This document shows, piece after piece, positions 1-5,736 of a stretch of 10,976 nt of DNA (its first letter is position 1; each line of letters starts with the position of its first letter). The notes beneath the pieces were generated by a model that saw only the letters and a program-made list of their open reading frames with translations, searched no databases and was not told the DNA's origin. The DNA is from an uncultured Bacillota bacterium. GTDB lineage: Bacteria > Bacillota > Clostridia > Peptostreptococcales > Anaerovoracaceae. Made by a program: the position numbers and the translations under genes. The DNA is taken from positions 1 through 10,976 of the forward strand of contig CAUDEQ010000064.1 of assembly GCA_958448635.1 (NCBI GenBank), given 5' to 3'.

Positions 1-1
1 T

Positions 2-18
2 TGATATAAATTATATCA
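2..18. promoter_or_regulatory. 17-bp perfect AT-rich palindrome
   Basis: Arms TGATATAA and TTATATCA flank a single central A and are perfectly complementary. It could be a distal operator of the reductase promoter, about 105 bp upstream of the inferred start. It could also belong to the gene left of the window. It shares the outer TGAT/ATCA ends with the palindrome at 69-81, but the spacing differs. Confidence 0.4.
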
Positions 19-68
19 TTTTCCTAAGATATAATCCATATAACATGTAAGCGGAAGATAAAAGTTAT

Positions 69-81
69 GTGATAATATCAC
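69..81 (+). promoter_or_regulatory. Crp/Fnr-like operator, GTGATAATATCAC
   Basis: This is a perfect palindrome with 6-bp arms GTGATA/TATCAC around one central A. The GTGAT/ATCAC ends resemble half-sites bound by Crp/Fnr-family activators, although the half-sites are closer together than in the classical FNR (TTGAT-N4-ATCAA) or CRP sites. Its centre (base 75) lies about 40 bp upstream of the start inferred from the -10 box at 103-108. That is the class II activator position overlapping the -35 region. A Crp/Fnr gene lies in the same cluster at 3220-3894. Confidence 0.55.
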
Positions 82-102
82 GGAAAAGAGTACGATATGG
101 AG

Positions 103-108
103 TATAAT
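103..108 (+). promoter_or_regulatory. -10 box (TATAAT) of the reductase promoter
   Basis: A consensus TATAAT is present, but the expected -35 position (80-85) reads ACGGAA, which does not resemble TTGACA. A perfect -10 with no -35 box, and a palindrome over the -35 region, is the layout of an activator-dependent promoter. The inferred start near 115 would give a leader of about 60 nt. A second TATAAT at 30-35 also lacks a good -35 box. Confidence 0.5.
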
Positions 109-177
109 CAAAGAAAAACGATAATCCAACATGCGAAAACAGATCGCAAGATTAGATAAAGAAAGGTGGAAATACAG

Positions 178-1902
178 ATGAAGGTCGTTATAATCGGCGG
201 AGTTGCAGGCGGTGCAACAGCGGCAGCCAGGATAAGAAGGCTGGACGAAAAGGCAGAGGTGGTTGTTTTTGAAAAGTCGGGATATATTTCATATGCCAAC
301 TGCGGGCTGCCGTACTACGTCGGCGGCGTGATAACAGACAGGGAGGAGCTGACACTGCAGACCCCCGAAAGCTTCTGGCAGCGTTTTCGCATCGACATGC
401 GCGTAATGCATGAGGTGATAAAGATCGAGCCTGAGATGAAGGAAGTCCACGTCAGAAATCTTGTGAACGGCGAAGTGTTCAGGGAAAAATACGATAAGCT
501 GCTGATTTCCACGGGAGCAAGACCTGTGATGCCGGAGCTTCCGGGCATGGACGATCAGCGATTCTTCACGCTTCGCACGGTGGAGGACACCTTCAGGATC
601 AAAGAATACGTAGATGCCAACAAGCCTGAGTCTGCAGCGATAATCGGAGGAGGCTTCATAGGAATAGAAGTGGCTGAGAACCTGAGAAATCTCGGCATGA
701 AGACGACTATCATTCAGCGTCCGCAGCAGCTGCTCAACCCGCTGGACAAGGATATGGCAGCCTTTCTTCACGGAGAAATGAGGGCTCACGGCGTGGAGCT
801 TTTGCTGGGCAGAAATGTTGAGGGCTTCGGACGAAAGCCTGTCGATGATGCAAAGGGCAGCGGAGCATCACTGCAGAGGATAACCGTGAAGCTGGACGGA
901 GGCAGCGTGCTGGAGACCGACATGGTAGTTATGGCGATAGGAGTTGCGCCTGACTCTGCACTGGCAGCTGATGCAGGCCTGGAGACAGGCATCAAGGGCA
1001 GCATCGTCGTAAATGAGCGCATGGAGACGTCGGCTGCCGACATATATGCAGTGGGAGATGCAGTGGAGGTGAAGCACTTCATCACAGGTGAGAAGGCGCT
1101 CATATCCCTTGCAGGTCCTGCCAACAAGCAGGGCAGGATCGCAGCAGACAATATCTGCGGCGGAGACAGCGTTTTTAAGGGCTCTCAGGGTTCATCCGTA
1201 ATCAAGGTTTTCGACATGACGGCTGCATCCACAGGCATAAACGAAAAAACCGCAAAGGCTGCCGGCATCGACTACGACAAGGTATATCTTGCTCCCATGA
1301 GCCACGCCGGATATTATCCGGGCGGAAGCCTCATGTCGGTGAAGGTGCTTTTCCAAAAAAATACATATAAGCTTCTGGGCGCACAGATCGTGGGATATCA
1401 GGGTGTGGACAAGAGGATAGACGTGCTGGCGACAGCCATGCATGCCGGGCTTGATGCGCTTTCACTAAAGGATCTGGATCTGGCTTATGCACCGCCGTAT
1501 TCATCGGCAAAGGACCCTGTGAACATGGCAGGCTTCATGATAGAGAACATATCGGAGGGGCTGCTGAAGCAGTTTTTCTGGGAGGAAATAGACGGGCTGC
1601 CGAGAGACGGCAGCGTGATTCTGCTGGATACGAGGACGCCGCTGGAGTACGGCGCTGGTCACATAGACGGATTCATCAACATTCCGGTGGATGATCTGAG
1701 AAGCAGAGCCGATGAGCTGGAAAAGGGCAAGAAGATATATGTCCACTGTCAGAGCGGTCTTCGAAGCTATATCGCCTGCAGGATACTTGAGCAGATGGGA
1801 TTTGAATGCTACAATCTTTCGGGAGGCTACAGGCTGTACGAGGCTGTGATGAACGACAGCAGGGCTGCGCGTCAGGCGATGCCGTGCGGTATGGAAAAGT
1901 AG
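178..1902 (+). CDS. cdr: CoA-disulfide / persulfide reductase with C-terminal rhodanese domain
   Basis: This is a flavin enzyme of the pyridine nucleotide-disulfide oxidoreductase family (574 aa), cytosolic. The FAD-binding motif GGVAGG is at residues 7-12. The catalytic cysteine is C42, in SYANCGLPYY, the single-cysteine active site typical of CoA-disulfide reductases. An NAD(P)H-binding GGGFIG lies at 157-162 and the second FAD motif DIYAVGDA at 288-295. From about 454 onward comes a rhodanese domain with active-site loop CQSGLRS (C524). The length fits the CoADR-Rhd/Npsr fusion class, which reduces CoA disulfide, CoA persulfide or polysulfide with NAD(P)H. The start is ATG 178, because AAAGGTGG (162-169) sits 8 nt upstream; the longer GTG start at 166 lies inside that ribosome site. 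The exact substrate cannot be read from sequence. Confidence 0.93.
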   Translation: MKVVIIGGVAGGATAAARIRRLDEKAEVVVFEKSGYISYANCGLPYYVGGVITDREELTLQTPESFWQRFRIDMRVMHEVIKIEPEMKEVHVRNLVNGEVFREKYDKLLISTGARPVMPELPGMDDQRFFTLRTVEDTFRIKEYVDANKPESAAIIGGGFIGIEVAENLRNLGMKTTIIQRPQQLLNPLDKDMAAFLHGEMRAHGVELLLGRNVEGFGRKPVDDAKGSGASLQRITVKLDGGSVLETDMVVMAIGVAPDSALAADAGLETGIKGSIVVNERMETSAADIYAVGDAVEVKHFITGEKALISLAGPANKQGRIAADNICGGDSVFKGSQGSSVIKVFDMTAASTGINEKTAKAAGIDYDKVYLAPMSHAGYYPGGSLMSVKVLFQKNTYKLLGAQIVGYQGVDKRIDVLATAMHAGLDALSLKDLDLAYAPPYSSAKDPVNMAGFMIENISEGLLKQFFWEEIDGLPRDGSVILLDTRTPLEYGAGHIDGFINIPVDDLRSRADELEKGKKIYVHCQSGLRSYIACRILEQMGFECYNLSGGYRLYEAVMNDSRAARQAMPCGMEK

Positions 1903-1915
1903 CGCAGGCGCGGCA

Positions 1916-1933
1916 GCATCATAAATGTGATGC
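1916..1933 (+). other. Intercistronic hairpin after the reductase gene
   Basis: Arms GCATCA and TGATGC form a perfect 6-bp stem with a 6-nt loop, 14 nt after the stop codon. No T-tract follows, so it is not a classic terminator; it could stabilise the 3' end or attenuate weakly. A second short GC-rich inverted repeat (CTCCG-G-CGGAG) follows near 1945-1956. Confidence 0.35.
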
Positions 1934-1994
1934 AAGGCACTACGCCTCCGGCGGAGAGCTGCAGCCGGACATCAACGCAAAGCGCGCCCTTTCC

Positions 1995-2023
1995 TTGATT
2001 CTTCACGCAAAATATATTATTAT
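1995..2023 (+). promoter_or_regulatory. Candidate internal promoter for the 2073-4268 genes
   Basis: TTGATT (1995-2000), a 17-bp spacer and TATTAT (2018-2023) match a housekeeping promoter reasonably well. The start would fall near 2030, about 43 nt before the next gene. This would let the YlmH-like and Crp/Fnr genes be expressed independently of the activator-type promoter upstream of the reductase. Confidence 0.5.
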
Positions 2024-2072
2024 TGTAGGTGAGTCGATAAACGCAGAATTTGAAAAGCGCTGAGGTAATACA

Positions 2073-2420
2073 ATGAAGAAAAAATTCACAAGCCTGCTGG
2101 AGGTCAAGGGAATTATGTCCGAGATGGGAATGACTCCGGTGACATCTCACTACATACTGCACATAGATGCAGATGAGCCGGCAGATTACTGGTATATAGA
2201 GACGGAAGATGAAATAGAGGGGCAGATCACCAGATTCATCAAGTACAATATCAAAAAGTATATTTTTGCATTGGTCAGGGATGAGGACTACGAGGGCGGA
2301 AGGTATGCCGTAGGTGAGATAAGCGAGCTGAAGGACCATGCGAATCCCGACGGGATCCATGAGGACAGCAGCTTTATGAGACTGACGTATGAAGAAATGA
2401 TCGCAAGGATAAGGCCTTGA
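2073..2420 (+). CDS. Unrecognised 115-aa soluble protein
   Basis: I do not recognise this family. The ATG at 2073 has a GAGGT ribosome site at 2062-2066. The protein shows no signal peptide or membrane segment. It is rich in acidic and aromatic residues, including a stretch DEPADYWYIETEDEIEG (about residues 33-49) and a basic patch RFIKYNIKKY (about 54-63). The pattern suggests a small alpha/beta fold. It ends only 10 nt before the YlmH-like gene and is probably co-transcribed with it and the Crp/Fnr gene. Composition and codon use match the neighbours and there is no overlapping gene, so I consider it real. Its function is unknown. Confidence 0.75.
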   Translation: MKKKFTSLLEVKGIMSEMGMTPVTSHYILHIDADEPADYWYIETEDEIEGQITRFIKYNIKKYIFALVRDEDYEGGRYAVGEISELKDHANPDGIHEDSSFMRLTYEEMIARIRP

Positions 2421-2430
2421 CAGAAGTGAC

Positions 2431-3198
2431 ATGGAGACCAACAAAGACGATAAAATGCTGCTGGCGGGCGCCGAGGATAAGTTCCGCCAATGCAGCGAAC
2501 AATATAGAATAACGTATACGAATTTTCTCGATCTGAGGCAGCGCTCTCTGATAGAAAGGCGCTGGAAGGAGATGAGCAGAGAGGACAAGGGCGTCAGGCT
2601 TGTGTTCTACGGAGGATATGAGGACGCAGAGCGGACTGTGGCGGCGTTCCTTCCGGATTATGCCGGAGTGGAGGACTGCCCTCTTTGCGTTATAAGAATA
2701 AAAACTCCTTCGGGAGGCAGAAAGCTCAGCCACAGGGATTACCTGGGCTCTCTCACGGGGTTGGGGCTTAAGCGTGAAATGACGGGAGACATACTCACCG
2801 TGGAGAACGGTGCAGATATCATAGTGCTGGAGGAGGTCAGGGATTTTATACTTTTGAACTACAGCAAGGCGGGAAGGACCAGCCTCAGCGTGGAGGCGGT
2901 GTCGCTTTCTGAGCTTTACATACCTGAGAGCAGGACTGTGACTGTTCACGATACGGTGGCATCTCTCAGGCTTGACAACGTCATTTCCTCGGCATTTCAG
3001 CTTTCCCGTGCAAAGGCCGGAGACGCCATCAGATCGGGGCTTGTATTTGTCAACAGCCTTCAGTGTGAAAAGCCCGATACCCAGGTGGAGGAGGGCAGCA
3101 AGCTGGTGCTGAGAGGAAAGGGGAAGGCATACCTTCGAAATGTGGGCAGCCGTACCAGGAAGGACAGGATCTACATCACCATCGAAAGGTTTGTCTGA
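2431..3198 (+). CDS. ylmH: YlmH-family S4-domain RNA-binding protein
   Basis: The 255-aa length and layout match YlmH. The N-terminal two thirds is an alpha/beta region containing the stretch KLSHRDYLGSLTGLGLKRE, typical of the family. A C-terminal S4 RNA-binding domain starts around residue 178 with LRLDNVISSAFQLSRAKA and continues through DAIRSGLVFVN. YlmH proteins bind the large ribosomal subunit; in Bacillus they have been linked to ribosome-associated quality control and, by gene location, to cell division. Here it is away from the usual ylmG/divIVA division cluster and sits between an unknown gene and a Crp/Fnr regulator. The ribosome site before ATG 2431 is poor, so translation may be coupled to the gene ending 10 nt upstream. 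Confidence 0.85.
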   Translation: METNKDDKMLLAGAEDKFRQCSEQYRITYTNFLDLRQRSLIERRWKEMSREDKGVRLVFYGGYEDAERTVAAFLPDYAGVEDCPLCVIRIKTPSGGRKLSHRDYLGSLTGLGLKREMTGDILTVENGADIIVLEEVRDFILLNYSKAGRTSLSVEAVSLSELYIPESRTVTVHDTVASLRLDNVISSAFQLSRAKAGDAIRSGLVFVNSLQCEKPDTQVEEGSKLVLRGKGKAYLRNVGSRTRKDRIYITIERFV

Positions 3199-3219
3199 TG
3201 AGGAGACAATGATAAAAGA

Positions 3220-3894
3220 ATGATGAAAAAATACATTGATGTGCTTAAAAACTGCATGCTTTTCGAGGATATCGCAGAGGATGAGCTGCTCTCGATGCTC
3301 TCCTGTCTTGATGCCAGAGTAATCACGGCGCAAAAGGGCGAGCTTGTCCTGTGCGAGGGCGAGCCTGCCGAGCACGTGGGAATACTGCTGTCAGGAGAGG
3401 TACAGATCATAAGGAATGATTTTTTCGGCAACAGGGATATAGTGTCTGCGCTGATACCGGGAGAAATGTTCGGTGAATCCTTTGCGTGCGCAGCCGTAAA
3501 GGAGCTTCCGGTGAGCGTGGCGGCTTCGGAATGCAGTGAAATAATGTTCATAGACTGCAGGCGCATTATCACCACATGCAGCAGCTCGTGCAGATTTCAC
3601 AATTCAGTCATATACAATCTGCTGCGGGTGCTGGCGGACAAGAACATCGCCTTTAACAGGAAGATGGAAATCGTGTCCAAGAGAACGACCCGTGACAAGC
3701 TGATGACATACCTGCTGATGCAGGCAAAATCATGCGGAAGCAGCAGCTTCACGATTCCCTTTGACAGGCAGGAGCTGGCCGATTATCTTGGCGTAGAGCG
3801 GAGCGCCATGTCAAAGGAGATAAGCAGGATGAAGGCTGACGGCCTCATCGACTGCCGTAAGAGCCGGTTTGAGGTGAAAGGAGAAGGAATATGA
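3220..3894 (+). CDS. Crp/Fnr-family transcription regulator, cysteine-rich
   Basis: The 224-aa protein has an N-terminal cyclic-nucleotide-binding-type beta barrel (about 12-120, with GILLSGEVQI and PGEMFGES) and a long dimerisation helix (about 130-155). The C-terminal HTH_Crp motif is about 182-212 (DRQELADYLGVERSAMSKEISRM). The barrel lacks the usual cAMP-contact pattern, so another signal is likely. It has ten cysteines (12, 29, 45, 90, 105, 113, 120, 124, 172, 212), including C120-x3-C124, but not the N-terminal cluster of the E. coli FNR iron-sulfur site. An in-frame stop at 3199 limits starts to ATG 3220 or 3223. The AGGAG at 3201-3205 is rather far away (14 nt), and a four-codon ORF (3209-3223) ends over the start. 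It probably regulates the reductase promoter at 69-108. Confidence 0.88.
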   Translation: MMKKYIDVLKNCMLFEDIAEDELLSMLSCLDARVITAQKGELVLCEGEPAEHVGILLSGEVQIIRNDFFGNRDIVSALIPGEMFGESFACAAVKELPVSVAASECSEIMFIDCRRIITTCSSSCRFHNSVIYNLLRVLADKNIAFNRKMEIVSKRTTRDKLMTYLLMQAKSCGSSSFTIPFDRQELADYLGVERSAMSKEISRMKADGLIDCRKSRFEVKGEGI

Positions 3895-4268
3895 GCGAAG
3901 CCATGGTGGGAAATATCATCTGGATGGTGTGTGTGTTTGGCGTAGGCATATTGCTGTGGGGCATAAGCGTGTATGCGGAGAAACGAAAACAGCCCATGTG
4001 GTTTTTTTCAGGCAGCTACGTAAGCGCCGACACCATATCCGATGTGAAAGCGTACAACAGGGAAAACGCCAAGATGTGGCGAAACTATGCGCTGATGTTT
4101 TTCGCCGCCGGTGTGGTGAGGTTTTATGACGATATGCTGGCGCTGGCGGTGTTGGCTCTGGCATGTACTGTCGGGATAGGCTGGCTGGTGGTTACATATA
4201 AAAAGATTCTGGCCAAGTACAAGTGCGATCCGCCAAAGAAACGCCCGAAATCCAAGAAAAAAAGATGA
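3891..4268 (+). CDS. Small membrane protein, three predicted helices, lysine-rich tail
   Basis: The 125-aa protein has hydrophobic segments at about residues 8-28, 66-82 and 83-103. Between the first two is a polar loop with PMWFFSGSYVSADTISDVKAYNRENAKMW, shown here as the stretch at 35-63; this kind of loop recurs in small uncharacterised Firmicute membrane proteins. The tail (about 113-125) is strongly basic (KKRPKSKKKR). The start ATG overlaps the Crp/Fnr stop codon by 4 bp (ATGA) and has a strong AAAGGAG site, so translation is coupled. I cannot assign a function; its tight linkage suggests a role in the same response, which is inference. Confidence 0.75.
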   Translation: MSEAMVGNIIWMVCVFGVGILLWGISVYAEKRKQPMWFFSGSYVSADTISDVKAYNRENAKMWRNYALMFFAAGVVRFYDDMLALAVLALACTVGIGWLVVTYKKILAKYKCDPPKKRPKSKKKR

Positions 4269-4324
4269 AGCCGCTGAAAGCGGCAAGGGCGGGAGGGTTT
4301 TGAGGTCTTAGAGCCTTCTATGCG

Positions 4325-4496
4325 ATGCCCTGCCTTTCATCAACCAAACCTCAGGTAAGCGGAAAGAGCTTTGTGGAGATAAGAGCCAGCAATGCCCTGC
4401 CTTTCAGCAACTAAACCTCAGGTGAGTGAAGAGAGCTTTGTGAAGATAAGAGCCAGCAATGCCCTGCCTTTCAGCAACTAAACCTCAGGGGAGCGG
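4325..4496. repeat. 67-bp tandem repeat, 2.6 copies
   Basis: The word ATGCCCTGCCTTTCA begins at 4325, 4392 and 4459, exactly 67 bp apart. Copies two and three are nearly identical, and copy one differs at a few bases. Copy three breaks off after AACCTCAGG near 4490. A partial match to the unit end (TTAGAGCC, about 4309-4316) precedes copy one. Because 67 is not a multiple of three, the repeat is not a protein repeat, although each of the first two units opens a 29-codon frame. Confidence 0.9.
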
Positions 4497-4725
4497 ATGT
4501 AACGAATAGGCGGAATGAACAGCCTTAATCATGATGCGAGAAAAACATATGCAGGAGAATGAAGCTTATAAGCATAAGCATGTGATCATTGCATATGTAG
4601 CATGAAGGAATAGCTGCGGACAGCTGAAAAACGCATGAGAAACGCATATGAAGAAAAGTGATTGAAAGGATTATGCGGAATTAATAGTCTGCATTGAATA
4701 ATTAAATAAATGAATATATAAAATG

Positions 4726-4762
4726 CCGTGAAGCGCGCTTATCAGCTGCTCACGGTTTTTTT
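4726..4762 (+). terminator. Rho-independent terminator
   Basis: CCGTGA (4726-4731) pairs with TCACGG (4750-4755), followed by seven T (4756-4762). Inside the loop, AGC and GCT can extend the stem after a 2-nt bulge. It lies about 460 nt after the membrane-protein gene, so transcripts from region 1 would carry the 67-bp repeat in a long 3' tail. Confidence 0.8.
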
Positions 4763-4811
4763 ACGGCAACAAAACGCAAGAAACACCCTCGCAGCTGATG
4801 CGACTTTATGA

Positions 4812-4955
4812 GCTATCCGTTTTTTGCGTTATCAGTTTCATGTGCCATCAATTTCATGATCTATCGATTTCATTTGCTATTAATTTCATGCGCTATCCAT
4901 TTCACGATATATTGATTTTATTCGCTATTAATTTCATGCGCCATCCATACGACAT
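4812..4955. repeat. Degenerate tandem array with 16-bp period, nine units
   Basis: Units start at 4812, 4828, 4844, 4860, 4876, 4892, 4908, 4924 and 4940 with no indel. The consensus is GCTATCAATTTCATGC. The units at 4876 and 4924 are identical (GCTATTAATTTCATGC). Bases 4-5 (AT) are the same in all nine units, and TTT at 9-11 in eight. The ninth unit fades out after GCCATCCAT. The array is AT-rich and not coding: 16 bp is not a multiple of three and stops occur in the frames I checked. Confidence 0.85.
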
Positions 4956-5079
4956 AATGCTGCTTTAATGTATTTTCAACTTGTTTCATGCGTTTTCATC
5001 CGGCGAGACGAAGGCGGAGTTGTCCGGAGGAAACCATTAATATAAGCCTCGGGTACAAAAAATATTTTTAAAAAACATA

Positions 5080-5108
5080 TTGACATTTTAGATAGGGAGG
5101 TGTATTTT
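5080..5108 (+). promoter_or_regulatory. Promoter of the gntR-ABC operon
   Basis: A consensus -35 box TTGACA (5080-5085), a 17-bp spacer and TATTTT (5103-5108) make a good sigma-A promoter. An A/T-rich upstream stretch (5057-5079) could act as an UP element. The start is inferred near 5115, giving an untranslated leader of about 250 nt. Confidence 0.7.
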
Positions 5109-5112
5109 ATTA

Positions 5113-5134
5113 TTGTCCTAAGCACATAAGACAA
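5113..5134. promoter_or_regulatory. Candidate operator over the gntR-ABC transcription start
   Basis: The arms TTGTCCTA and TAAGACAA are inverted with one mismatch around a 6-bp centre. The site covers the inferred +1, where a bound repressor would block initiation. YtrA-type GntR repressors typically control their own operon, and the first gene of this operon is such a regulator. Binding itself is inference. Confidence 0.5.
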
Positions 5135-5233
5135 GAAGACAAGAAAGACGAGGACGGAAACAGAAGCCGGTGCGGCTGAGAATATTAGTAGCAGATGAAA
5201 ATTCTAAAGTTAAATTCAAAGTTTCCGAAAAAC

Positions 5234-5262
5234 GCTTATAAAGCGCTTATGAAGTGCTTATG
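5234..5262. repeat. Three GCTTAT direct repeats at 11-bp spacing in the gntR leader
   Basis: GCTTAT begins at 5234, 5245 and 5256, each but the last followed by (A/G)AAG and one base. The 11-bp phasing puts the repeats on one face of the helix. They lie in the transcribed leader, about 110 nt before the gene. They could be binding sites or chance; nearby, ATC(A/G)ACAAAGC also repeats at 5296 and 5311. Confidence 0.5.
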
Positions 5263-5338
5263 TCAATGTCAGCAAGGGAAGAGCCAAATCGATGAATCAA
5301 CAAAGCGATAATCGACAAAGCTACGAAGGAGTATTGGG

Positions 5339-5413
5339 ATGAAAATTGATGAAAGGAGAATGCACATATGGGATGGAATCTCGATGACAGCAGGCCTATA
5401 TGGCCTCAGCTGA
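5339..5413 (+). CDS. Possible 24-codon leader ORF overlapping the gntR start
   Basis: An ATG at 5339 with AAGGAG 7 nt upstream (5326-5331) opens a 24-codon frame that runs past the gntR start codon in another frame and stops at 5411-5413. The peptide has no recognised motif. Its ribosome site is as good as that of gntR, so initiation there could compete with or be coupled to gntR translation. It may equally be chance. Confidence 0.25.
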   Translation: MKIDERRMHIWDGISMTAGLYGLS

Positions 5414-5736
5414 AATGGCAGCTGATGAGGGACATTGTTTCAGGCAAATATGAGATGGGGGGACCGTTTCCGACAGTGAGGGATCTGGCTGAGGATGCAG
5501 GCGTCAACCGCAACACCATGCAGAGAGCCTTGAGTGAGCTGGAAAGCGAAGGGCTCATCATCACCAACAGGACTGCAGGAAGAACGGTAACCACGGATGA
5601 AGCACTTGTCGGCGATATCAAGGAGGATATAGCAATGAAGAATGTGGAAAGCTTCATGGCTGAAATGGCAGCTATAGGCTATGATGCAGACGATGTCGTG
5701 GACATCATAAAAAACAAGGGGGTTGAAAATAAATGA
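5368..5736 (+). CDS. GntR-family regulator, YtrA type
   Basis: The 122-aa protein is the short YtrA kind: an N-terminal winged helix-turn-helix (about residues 10-75) and only a short C-terminal helical tail (about 88-120) instead of a large effector domain. The motif FPTVRDLAEDAGVNRNTMQRALSELESEGLI, residues about 34-64, is the GntR DNA-binding signature. These proteins usually repress the operon they head, which encodes an ABC exporter that responds to cell-envelope stress or peptide antibiotics. The start has a strong AAAGGAG site 9 nt upstream. The stop overlaps the ATPase start by 4 bp (ATGA). The inverted repeat at 5113-5134 is a candidate operator. Confidence 0.93.
   Translation: MGWNLDDSRPIWPQLKWQLMRDIVSGKYEMGGPFPTVRDLAEDAGVNRNTMQRALSELESEGLIITNRTAGRTVTTDEALVGDIKEDIAMKNVESFMAEMAAIGYDADDVVDIIKNKGVENK

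Larger units (their letters stand above)
4269..5367. other. 1.1-kb gene-free region
   Basis: There is no credible conventional gene on either strand. It starts with a perfect GCCGCT-GAA-AGCGGC hairpin (4270-4284, no T-tract). Then come a 67-bp tandem repeat (4325-4496), an A-rich stretch with scattered GCATATG words, a terminator (4726-4762), a 16-bp-period array (4812-4955), and the promoter, candidate operator and leader of the gntR-ABC operon (5080-5367). In 4500-4725 I see only an inverted pair ACATATGC (4545-4552)/GCATATGT (4591-4598). No tRNA or known riboswitch motif was recognised. Confidence 0.7.

Noticed and set aside
1806..2063. 85-codon + strand frame overlapping the end of the reductase gene
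   Set aside because: Its first third lies inside the rhodanese domain in another frame, it has no ribosome site, and it covers the hairpin and the candidate promoter at 1995-2023.
1872..2588. 238-codon - strand frame across the intergenic region and the 115-aa gene
   Set aside because: No ribosome site or recognisable domain was seen. It spans the ends of three + strand features, including two hairpins and a promoter.
2374..3375. 333-codon - strand frame opposite ylmH and the start of the Crp/Fnr gene
   Set aside because: It is antisense to two genes with clear domain signatures, and its translation is low-complexity His/Leu/Arg-rich with no motif. It is a shadow of strong codon bias.
4270..4284. 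Terminator directly after the membrane-protein gene
   Set aside because: The GCCGCT/AGCGGC stem is perfect, but the loop is 3 nt and it is followed by a G-rich stretch, not T. The better terminator is at 4726-4762.
4325..4496. Tandem riboswitch or CRISPR with 67-bp spacing
   Set aside because: The whole unit is repeated, not just a short repeat with variable spacers. I recognise no riboswitch consensus, and it lies downstream of genes, before a terminator.
4812..4955. CRISPR array
   Set aside because: The 16-bp units are directly adjacent with no spacers, diverge from each other, and no cas gene is present.
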